DNA of 64,000 bases from Girardinichthys multiradiatus (Eukaryota > Chordata > Actinopteri > Cyprinodontiformes > Goodeidae), in NCBI RefSeq assembly GCF_021462225.1, contig NC_061795.1:5921501-5985500 (forward strand), written 5' to 3'. Made by a program: the position numbers and the translations under genes. Position 1 is the stretch's first letter; every line of letters begins with the position of its first letter. Below the pieces are notes generated by a model, which was not told where the DNA came from, did no database searches, and saw only the letters and a list, made by a program, of their open reading frames with translations. This document shows, piece after piece, positions 42,001-54,000 of this stretch.

Positions 42001-45000
42001 TTACTGTTGAAATATCCCACACGTATATTTGTCATGTCCATGTTGTGGAGGGTTTAGAGTAATCTCGTTAACTTTGGGACTGAGCTTTTTTGGCCATTAG
42101 TCCCTGTTAGAGTTTCCAATGGCAAATTGGCCAAAGGAGCAATGAACCTCAGTGAAGCAAGACAGCAGGAAAACAGCTATTTTGCACTGAAAATGGAACT
42201 GAGCTATCAATTAATCACTGTCTTGTGGTGATTTGGATTCAGAGGTGAGAAGGTAGCATTGTAAACAGCCAGATCAGATACAATCAATGGGTTAATCAAG
42301 ATGAAGAAATAACATCTAGTCGAGACCCAGATTTTGAAAGAAACCGAAACAACTTTGACAGCATAATTGATGTCCTCTTAGAAAATCTTTAACTTACATC
42401 TCTACGAGAATTACATATCTTTTAAAAGAGCCATGTTTAATGTTCTTATTGCAAAAAGATGATCTAGGAGAGGCAGTCACAGTGGCAACTGGATGACCCA
42501 CTGGCAAAAAATGTGACTTTTTCTGGCTTTGCTATCAGTATCTGGACACTGCTGGCTGGTGCAGAGTGACTTTTGTGGATGAAAGGTAAAATCTTGAATG
42601 TGGAAGAAATCTGGAAAGGTCATGAGGAAGGATGTTTTGACAAAATATTTGAGAATTGAAAAGGAAAAATGGACCTGTTTTAAGCTGTCTTTGGTTTGAG
42701 TGGGAAACTGTTGACTCATACTGGGGGATATTTATGAAAAGTCCACTAATGAGGAGTCAGAGTCTGAGGAAACAGCAACGTCAAGTTCATTACCTTGTGG
42801 CAGCCTTTCTCAAAGTCCAGAGTTTGGTCCAGATCCAAATCAAATGGCAAGTCGATTCAGACCCAGCCAGTTGTGCAATAATATGTTTGTTATTTAAATT
42901 TTAATTATATAACTTTCGGTCTGTGTTGTCCTGTGAATTCGAGCCAAATGTACGGTGGTATTAGAACAATAGATAAATAAATGATTTGAGCGCTGCAATT
43001 CTCAAAACAGCAAGTTCTGCATGCATATGGAATAAATTTACTACAACTTCTTTTCAAAATATAAGAATTTATTAAAGGAAACAGTTCAAATCCAACGTAA
43101 ACAAATTTCAGTCAATAACTTTAACTGGCAAGAAACAATTCAACTAAAGAATACCTGTCACGGTTTACTTGATATAGGACCCCAGAATGCAGACGAGCAG
43201 GCAGAGTGATGGTAAGTGGAAAAAAAGGTTTAATTACAAAAACTCATACTCAGCAGGAGGCAGGAACAAAACAAACGGGCAGGCAAGACAGGCATGGCAT
43301 GATCAAAAAAACAAGACTTGGTTTGAAAACAAGACATTAGCATGAGAAATGTCTCCGCGACGACTAACAGAACAGGTGTGAATATATGGCGTGAAAACCA
43401 GGTGGAACAAGGAGACAGATTAACTTGAAGCAGGTGAACCGAATAAACTTAATTAACAGAACAAAACGTGACTGGAGCAAAACAGACTCTTGAACACAAA
43501 CTAAAAAAACATGAAGCAAAAGCATAACCAGATCCGAAAACCAAACTTGACAAAACATGAACAAGACGACAAAACAAAAAGCATGACCAGGAAAATAAAC
43601 AGAAACATGATTCAAAACTTGAACAGTGAAAAACATAAGGAAAAAACCCGAAACCAAAAACCAAACAACCCCAAATCATGACAGAACCTTTTGCCCTCGC
43701 TATCCCCAGACTTCTCATCTACCCTGTTTTCTATCTTCATGGTGTCCGTCTTGAAGTTGTCTCTGACAGAGGATCCTCGGTTCATAAGCAAAGTGTGAAA
43801 AGACTTTTCCTTAGCTATCTGAGCCAAGTCACAACTCTCTTCTGGTTTTCACTCCCTAACAGACAATGTGAGAGAATAAATCAAGATATGTAAAATTCCC
43901 TGTGTTTTGTGTGCTCATCCAATCCCACCACCTACCATGGTTTAAGTATGCACACAATTGCCACACCTCAGCACTACAGTATGAGCACCTTTTGCATACT
44001 CTGTAGGTTATCAACCATCTCTCCTTCTTCCGTCTTTCCCCCAAACCATTCTCCCTTCCATCAGATATCAACTTACCTACTTTCTCTGAGTCTGGTTGCA
44101 CACCTGCACTGCTGAACAGAAAACTGCTGAACAAAACCAGAAAATAGCTGACCGCAAAGCAATTCCTTCCTCCTAGTACTCACATGGTCAGAAAGTTTGG
44201 CTCTAGACCAAAGAGCCAAGCCAACTTCATTCTCCGATCCATTCTCCAAAAAGCTATCTCTCAAATTGCTTGGTCTTATTGAAATAGAATCCATAATCAG
44301 TCCTCCAGCTGTCCAAAGTGCCATGTCTCAAACATCAAACCTGTTCTTTTTGGCACTTTGTGCTCTTCAGCCAATATCCCTCCACCTGCCCTCTGTCATT
44401 GATGGATATCACGCCTTTACAGAGCTTTGCGTCATTGACAGGGAGGGTCATGGTCCTGGGGACCATTCTTGGGTTCTTCGATTCATCATCTTGAATCCTT
44501 TGCTCAACGCTTCTCACATTCCAGACTGGTGCCTGAAAGCAGCGGAACGACATATTAATCTCCTTGGCAGATTTATTCTCCTGCACCCGCTGTGCCAACA
44601 GCAGACATTGCTTCTCTGTCCAGTTTGCTTTCTCCACTTTTTTTCTCCATTTTGTTGGGCTCATTTTACCAAATCAGAACTCTTTATACAAAAAGGAAAT
44701 CACAGTAAATTGCTGACGAGTGAGTGTCGACATTAATATCAAATAGATGAAGTAGGAAAATGACCAGCATGGCGAGCAGACATAATAGTAGGCAAATCAA
44801 AATAAATAAGGTTCAAACATTTTGATGCTGTGTGACAATTTCATTCTGCTAAGTTTTGTCAGCATGACTTGGACATTTCTGAATCCAGTCTAAATTCTAT
44901 GATTGGTTAATTTCTCTCCATTGATTACTAGGGGATCATGTTTTATTTTTTGCTGAATAACTCTTTGGACTGAGACTCCTTGGCACGAATTTTTAGGCTA

Positions 45001-48000
45001 AGTTAGTAGCTCTCTGAAAGGACTCTCAGATTCTTTGACAATACGGGCCCTGATCTCCGAAAATTAATACCAGCAGGTCAGGGGGTTCTTGGGTCCTCTT
45101 CATTCATAGGCAGAAATCCTGGGGGTGACAGAGAGGATTTTCTTTTTCATTTGCATTTTAAACAAAATTCCCTTAACGGTTAAGAGTAGTGTCTAATCAC
45201 TAGTCCCTCCAAAGAAAGGTGAAAAATTAATGCTAAAATCACAAAATATCCTTAGAGAAAGACGTTGTAACACTCAGAGCATAGTGTTGTCACAAGTCAC
45301 AGGTTAAATGATCAACTTGTGCGCCCGTTTTACAATCATACAAATGTTTGCAGTATATGTATAGTCAAATACAGGTCCTTCTCAAAATATAAGCATATTG
45401 TGATAAAGTTAATTATTTTCCATAATGTAATGATGAAAATTTAACATTCATATATTTTAGATTCATTGCACACTAACTGAAATATTTCAGGACTTTTATT
45501 GTCTTAATACGAATGATTTTGGCATACAGCTCATGAAAACCCAAAATTCCTATCTCACAAGATTAGCATATTTCATCCGACCAATAAAATAAAAGTGTTT
45601 TTAATACAAAAAACATCAACCTTCAAATAATCATGTACAGTTATGCACTCAATACTTGGTCGGGAATCCTTTTGCAGAAATGACTGCTTCAATGCGGCGT
45701 GGCATGGAGGCAATCAGCCTGTGGCACTGCTGAGGTCTTATGGAGGCCCAGGATGCTTCGATAGCGGCCTTTAGCTCATCCAGAGTGTTGGGTCTTGAGT
45801 CTCTCAACGTTCTCTTCACAATATCCCACAGATTCTCTATGGGGTTCAGGTCAGGAGAGTTGGCAGGCCAATTGAGCACAGTGATACCATGGTCAGTAAA
45901 CCATTTACCAGTGGTTTTGGCAGTGTGAGCAGGTGCCAGGTCGTGCTGAAAAATGAAATCTTCATCTCCATAAAGCTTTTCAGCAGATGGAAGCATGAAG
46001 TGCTCCAAAATCTCCTGACAGCTAGCTGCATTGACCCTGCCCTTGATAAAACACAGTGGACCAACACCAGCAGCTGACACAGCACCCCAGACCATCACTG
46101 ACTGTGGGTACTTGACACTGGACTTCTGGCATTTTGGCATTTCCTTCTCCCCAGTCTTCCTCCAGACTCTGGCACCTTGATTTCCGAATGACATGCAGAA
46201 TTTGCTTTCATCCGAAAAAAGTACTTTGGACCACTGAGCAACAGTCCAGTGCTGCTTCTCTGTAGCCCAGGTCAGGCGCTTCTGCCGCTGTTTCTGGTTC
46301 AAAAGTGGCTTGACCTGGGGAATGCGGCACCTGTAGCCCATTTCCTGCACACGCCTGTGCACGGTGGCTCTGGATGTTTCTACTCCAGACTCAGTCCACT
46401 GCTTCCGAAGGTCCCCCAAGGTCTGGAATCGGCCCTTCTCCACAATCTTCCTCAGGGTCCGGTCACCTCTTCTCGTTGTGCAGTGTTTTCTGCCACACTT
46501 TTTTCTTCCCACAGACTTCCCACTGAGGTGCCTTGATACAGCACTCTGGGAACAGCCTATTCGTTCAGAAATTTCTTTCTGTGTCTTACCCTCTTGCTTG
46601 AGGGTGTCAATAGTGGCCTTCTGGACAGCAGTCAGGTCGGCAGTCTTACTCATGATTGAGGTTTTGAGTGATGAACCAGGCTGGGAGTTTTAAAGGCCTC
46701 AGGAATCTTTTGCAGGTGTTTAGAGTTAACTCGTTGATTCAGATGATTAGGTTCATAGCTCGTTTAGAGACCCTTTTAATGATATGCTAATTTTGTGAGA
46801 TAGGAATTTTGGGTTTTCATGAGCTGTATGCCAAAATCATCTGTATTAAGACAACAAAAGACCTGAAATATTTCAGTTAGTGTGCAATGAATCTAAAATA
46901 TATGAATGTTAAATTTTCATCATGACATTATGGAAAATAATGAACTTTATCACAATATGCTAATATTTTGAGAAGGACCTGTATACATATATAGCTGGAC
47001 GTACATTCGTTAGATGTTGTTGCTTTTAGCAATTTCTCAAAACTTTGTTGTTGTTTTGTAGTGTCTGCCAGAATGATGGAATCAAACTCCATGATGAATT
47101 CAGCAGATGTGGAGATGCAAAAGGTTGTTGTTGCTGATCTCATCCGTTTGTCTGCAGATGAGCGGGATGTTTTAAATCAGTTTGACCTTGCTGCATGTGA
47201 TGAGAGGATTCAGGAGTTTGTAAACTTCATTAAGTATTTCAGATGTTCTTTGTCAGCTTACCATGTTGTATCAGCAGAAATCACAACTGGAAGCTAAAAG
47301 ATATCTTCAGATACAGACTGCCCATCAGATGACTCTCCAAAGAGAGAATGCTACAAAGCTTGAGCTCTCAAAAGCTGAAGAGAGGATGGAGATAGCTGAA
47401 GCAAAGTTAGTGGACCTGACGGCAGATGAGGTCACGAAAGCTTCAGCCCAAAGGGGGGAACAGACCCCCACCTTTCAGGTACCTGATTTGCATTTTCACT
47501 CACAGCAGCTGCAGCAGCCACAGCAGGGGGCAGACTCAGACAGCAGACATCCAGCACCTAGGTCAGAGTCTTCCCTTCCTAAATTTAGTCAAAGTGTTCA
47601 ACTTACTTCCACAAACCTTAACAAAAGTGTTGGAAGTCAGATGGTCTCCAGTGGTGTCTTGCCAAATCCCATTGCAGTGAACAACCACCAAGATGACCAG
47701 GTGCCGGACTCGGCGTGCACAAGTGGTCCAATTGGGTGGAAGGAGCACCCTTCCGGCCTGATCGGCACCTCTCCCTTCTGACTATGTCGACCCCTAGGGA
47801 CCAGGAGAGACGCACATGGTTTTCAGGTGACTCACTCCAACCTGACCCACCACCATTTGCATGAGTCTATTCATTAGAAAGCTCTCATTTAAATCATGAG
47901 AAAACTTGTTTTCTTCCCCAGAGGTTAGATCACGATCTTCCGCCATTTTATGAATCTAACCAGCGTGACTTCTCAGATGGACATGATCCACCTTGGGAGC

Positions 48001-51000
48001 ATGGTGTCCCTTTTAAGCAGCTTGAATCCCTTGCTAAGGACATAGAAGTTTTTGATCCAGGTAGCCAGGAGTCAAATATTGATGCTTACCTGTTTGAGGT
48101 TGAATATTGTCTTCTTGACTTTCATTTTCCTTCTGATCTTGAGAAGCTGAGGCTTATTTGGAAAACAACAGCTAAGAGTGTTCATGTGTTCATAAAAACT
48201 CTTCCTCCAGAAATTAGTGACAGCTATCCAGCTCTCTGCCAGGCTCTTAGAGAAGAGTACTATGTTTACAGAGATGAAGCCGCTGCCACTATTAATGCTT
48301 TGACAGTTTTGTAAAAACAGGACGAACCTCCCCGAGAATATTTCCACTGTTTAAAAACCACACTTTTAAGTCGTTGTTTCTTCACAACTTCCACGTTAGC
48401 GTGGAGTATGAAGTGACCATGCATTGCATAACAGAGAATCTCTCCATGCAGGAGACTCGTTCAGTCTCAGCAGGAAAAGGCAAAGTTAGAGTTAGAGTTA
48501 GAGTTAGAGAACAGGCCTAATAAGAAGCGCAAAGTCAGTCCCCAAGTGATGCAACAGAACCAGGGGGGTGGTAACTGGTGCCAGCCAAAAGACAAGCAGC
48601 CAGGTAAAAGACAAACACCTTTTCACAGTGCAACATCAAACTGTAAGGTTGGTGGTAAAGAGTAGAGCCACTCCAAAGATGTCATCACAAAGGAGGAGTT
48701 TGAGATGATCTGCAGGTGTGTTATAACTGAGGTAACGGCGTTCTTAAAAGACATGGCAAGCCATTGCAGTCCAGAATCAACCCTGTAAAATCTATCAAAC
48801 AAGGTATGAAGATGGTAAATAATTTCCAACACCCTATATTCTGTTTTAATCTTTTTCTTTCTTATGGTTTTGAACTTGAGAAATTATTAAGGTTTTAAAA
48901 GCAGTATTATTATAGTGTGATAATTATTACATGACATTTGTTTTGTTTAAAAAAAAAAACCATTTTATTAGTGTTAGTCTCTGCCCAAACCTGCCTCACT
49001 CCTGTCCAAACACTAACCTCTGAACCAAAATGAACTGTTGAATTCTGCCTACCTACAGGAAACCAGTGACTCTCTTCATATGGCTGAGGACTGATTATTA
49101 GTCCCGAAGACTGTGGACTTCATCCCATTCTTTGAAACTAAAAGGGGTGATGTTGGGACCACAGCCATGGATTTCAACATCAAAACTCCGGTACAAACTT
49201 TTCTGGAACTTTCAAAATAAATTGCATTTAACCGACTTCCAGCACAACTTCAAAAGGAGGAAACGGGATAACTGCGGAGTTCCTGTGACGTCACTGCCCA
49301 AATAAAAACACCGCTCTTGCTACATCCTGCCTCTTCCACGCCGGTGATCATCGGGATAGGAAGGGAAACAGCGTGCTAATGTCTCTTTGCTGGCAAAAAG
49401 ACATCAACTCCTCAAACTGGATCCAAGGCTGTCATAAGATCACGCGATCATATGCAAAGTTAAGTACGAGTGAATCACTGTTTGTGTACCCGGTGATTTC
49501 ATTCATAAAGAGAGGAAATTAAGGTATAAGCATTGCTTTACTTAGTCTCTGAGGCCTGCAGAAGGAAACTGTGTCCCAGAGGATTCCCCGTAGAGACGCT
49601 GTGGTAATGTGCAGTGTGGTCAGCGGACAGAAGGAGCCTTCCAGCCACTACTCCGGAGGTTAGCTGGAAGCTAACCCTTTCTTCATTAAGCGGCCGCACC
49701 TTCAAACCCCTAACCCTTGTGTCCCTAACATCATTTTACTAAATTTGATAACTAAGTAAACACCATTAAGCCCCATTTCTCCAGAAAGATTTGTCTCTTT
49801 TCCAAAATATTCCCTTAAATATTTTATCATTTCCTTTAGTAATATTTCTTTAAATATTATTTCAATAAATAAAGGCAGCTAATGAGACACCATTGAGAAT
49901 TAGTCATCCAGAAGGTTGGTTGTATTCAGCAGATCATTCTCTAAAACATTATTTTATTAAAATAATATTTTATCTGATATTGCATTGTGAATGGTTGTCT
50001 AAACATTGCTGATTATTGCCTAAGTTGGTTCCAAGACTAACTTGACTTCACTTCCAGATCCTTCAAGATAATCCTTGGTTCTCAAACATAAATAACATTG
50101 CATCGTAATGTTGCATCACTCTTTCTGTCATGGTTTTCAACCATCTTTAATCAACTTGTTTATATTGTACATAGCCCAATAGTCTTCCTTATTCTTTAAT
50201 TCTGCTTGGTAGTTTAGTTGGATTGTTTTAGCATAGTAAAGACTTTGTTGATTGAAATATGTTTGACTTTGAGTTTACTTATTTTTGTTAATAAATTCTT
50301 GTATTTTAAGAAACTGTGTGAATTCATTCCATGTGTGTACAGAGTTTATGCTGTTCAATAATGTCAGAGCTCATCTCACACCTTTCTATTTTGTCCTAAT
50401 ACCATCGCCTTACTGGGCTGGTATTCACAGGACAACCCTTAACAGACCAAAATATTATTTGATAAAATATAAAAAATATTTAATTATTAATATTAAATAT
50501 TAAATAATATTCTCAGATTCATAATCACAACAAAACCTAATTCATATTTTGCTAATATTTTAGATTTGTTCCCTGTGAGAGATCTAGATTTTGAAATATC
50601 TATGTATTCGCAATTTAAGTTTGTGGTCAGAGTTGTGATTGTGTTTTGTAGCCTAGTTGTTATTATATGACTTAAATGTTTGGTTTGACAGATATCTAAT
50701 TTATTTTTAAGTCCAAGACTTAAGACATTGGAACTTTGAGATTAAATTTCTTCTAAAACTACTTTCATGGACAAGAATGTAAATTAGAGCAAGATGCAAA
50801 TAAATTCTGTTGGATGTAATCATAAAGATGGACCATTGCTACCTTCCATCCACTGTTGACATTGCTGGTTGACCATAGAAAAACCTGGGGTAAAATATGG
50901 ACTAATAAAGAACAATGCTATAACTACAAATATTACTTTCAATAACATCATTTTAACATACTGAAAAATTGCCAAGGAGCAGGAAAGAAGGGTCTTAGGG

Positions 51001-54000
51001 TTTTGGATGATGGACCTTGATGACATGAGGGCATTACCTTTTCTCTTTCTCTCTAGTCATAAATCAGCCAAAAGAAACTTGATCCTCTCTCAGTTGTTAA
51101 TTGGCTCAAAAAAACTGATATGGAGGAAATGCAAAATATTCACCTGCCCATTGTGCTCATACAGGTACTCGTGACATTCATATCTACATACCTGTGTGAA
51201 TGAGGTTTCTCCAGTGTTAACATTGATCAAAAACAAGTACTGGTCAAGCCTGCAGATAGAGGATGATATATGTTTATTCATGTAAACAGTGCATTCCCGC
51301 ATCCGATGCTTGTTCAGATCAAAGCAGACTCATTGCTCTCACTAAGATGAGGCAATAAAAGGGGTTGTGGTGATGTGAGGTTTTAAATGTATTTTTAAAA
51401 AAAGCATGGATGTTTAAAATGTGTAAAAAATGATGTTTTTAAAAGGCAGATGTTTAGAATATGTAAAAGAAATAATAAAAGTGTACAACAACCAGTTTCT
51501 TTTATGCTGTGCTGAAGTGATTTGGATCAGCAATCCCAAAGCTGCGGTGCCTGGATCCCTGAGGGTCTGCGAGCCATAGATTGGGGTAAGTGTCAAGAAT
51601 ATGAGCTAGTGCATCAATTCGAAGACAACATTGTGAGCCAATAAGGGGTTCTGAAGTCAACTAGAGAGACTGAACTGGAATAAGGCTGTAGGTCCAGATG
51701 GTGTCAGCCCTAGAGTCCTGAAGGCCTGTGCAGAGCAGCTCTGTGGGATTCTGCAGCAGCTCTTCAAACTTAGCTTGGCCCAGGAGAAGGTTCCAGTGTT
51801 GTGGAAGACCTCCTGTCTTGTTTCGGTACCAAAGAAAACTCACTCATCGGTCCTCAATGACTATAGACCGGTTGCCCTGACATTCCACATCATGAAGGTC
51901 CTAGAGAGACTCCTGTTGGCCCACCTGAGTAGGCAAACAATGAACTATCAGGACCCCCTTCAGTTTGCTTATCGCTGTGGAGTTGGAGTTGAAGATGCCA
52001 TCATACACCTGCTTCAACAAACCCACTGTCATCTGGACAAAGCCAGCAACACTGTGAGGATCATGTTCTTTGATTTCTCCAGTGCATTTAATACAATCCA
52101 ACCTGATTTGCTTTTTCAGAAACTCCAGAAGATTCAGATGGAGGCCTCAACAATCTCCTGGATCAAAGACTACCTGACAAACAGACGTTTTTGGGGGGTG
52201 GATCAGAGATGGACAAGAAGCTGAATACAGGGAGGTGGTGGACCGCTTTGTGGCATGGTCTGGAAACAATCATCTCATCTTAAACACGAATAAAACAAAG
52301 GAGATTATTGTAGACAAAACAAAAATAGGTCAAACTCTATTGTCATGGGAGAAGAAGTGGAGGTGGTGGAGAAGTATAAATACCTCAGTGTTCACCTCAA
52401 CAACTGACAAAGAACAGATGGGCTTGTATATAGAGATAGAGAATACACCTTTTTGAGTTTGTGTTGACTAAATCTGGACTAAAATAATAACATAAAGAAA
52501 TGACTAAAATATGACACAAAAAAAAAAGAGCATTTTTGTCCAAAAGACTTAGGCAAAAACTAAGATGGCTGATAAAAAAACACTGATTGCGGATACCTTG
52601 CTCCCAGCAATGGTTAGACTTTATAACATCACTGCTCTCAATAAGCTCAATAATTGTTTAGATCACTGCTGTTATTTGCACATAGTTTGGCTGCTTTGTG
52701 TGACAGGCAGAGCAGATACAGGGAAACAACACAAAAGAAAGAGCACATGTAGCAACAGCACACAGTGGGCTGGCTCATGCTATGGACCCTGAACTCTGAA
52801 CTTGCCAACCATATTTTAGACATGTATTATATAGTAAATAATTTATAATTGGGGCAGTCATAGGCAATTTATATTTTGAAATATTCATATTTAGAGGCTC
52901 CACTGCATTTAGAAATTCCAAATTATGCACAATCTTTTTACATTTTTATTAAGGTACATTTTTTTAAGCAAAAGAAAACCTGAACATTCATTTTTCAAAC
53001 CTTTCAAAATTCTGTGTAGGTTACTTAGATTTCATTTTTGTTTATTTGTGCCATGTTCATTAATGTATCATTGCATTATTGTGATTGCTAATAGATTAAG
53101 TATTGATTCTTTTGCAGACTAGATCCAGTATAATTATCAAGTTTCCAGTTAAAGTGTTAATATTGTGATTTTGAGAATACAATTTTTTTAATATATTCCT
53201 CTTATGAAATGAACAATATAAGATCCCCGAAAAAGAAAATTCAATCTTCAAAACAGCTTTGAGACTAATAAATGATATATTATATTAATGAGATATATAA
53301 TTTAATACATATTGATGCTACCCATGCATTGTATGTAGGCTTGAGAGAGACTTTATGCCATAACATTCATTACAATAGGTCACTTTAATAAAAGTGTTCT
53401 TTTTCATGTGTTTTCACCTGGTTGAAGCCCTTAAAGTCAAAGCCTCCCTCTGAGTTGAAGAACTGGCTGCCTGTCACCCAGTGCCCACCACCTGCCTGAC
53501 GACGCTCTTCCACAGACTTAGCAACAAAGTACACCATATTGAAGATGGTTCCAAACAGTGGAGACACCTTTGAAGAAAATCAGAGAAAAACGTTTAATGG
53601 CAAAAGTGGATAATAAAAATACACAGATTTTGACATTTATTCATAGAATGTTTTAAGGATCTATATTTATTTCAAGCCTTTGGGAGATAATTGAAGTTCT
53701 GTTGGATCTGTAGTAGAACCTCCAGGATATTCCACAGGTACTTCAAGGTTATGGTAATTTGAATAAATTGGAGGAAAGCTTTGCAGATTTTGCTTTCTTG
53801 AAACCATTTGTGTAGCAATTCTATAGGTGTTTTGGGATCTGAAAAAATTGTATGCATCATAGATGAAGTTTGTAATCATCTACCTCTTCATTTAGGTTTG
53901 TGGTATGATGAAATCAACCGCTATTGTGTTTTTTTTTATTGCTTATAGTGATATTCAAGAATCCCTGCACCCAATAGCTTCTGTTCCATGCTGAATAGCT

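Noticed and set aside
44335..44664. 109-codon minus-strand frame
   Set aside because: Lies opposite the gypsy integrase relic, whose plus-strand motifs are clear.
51192..51249. 58-nt version of exon 7 using the stronger CTGCAG acceptor
   Set aside because: It is out of phase with exon 6 and would put a stop directly after the junction; the 48-nt version was preferred.
52444..52473. Possible 30-nt minus-strand micro-exon between exons 7 and 6
   Set aside because: Has TTTTAG and GTGTAT borders, but the peptide shows no similarity to the family and it is not needed to keep the frame.
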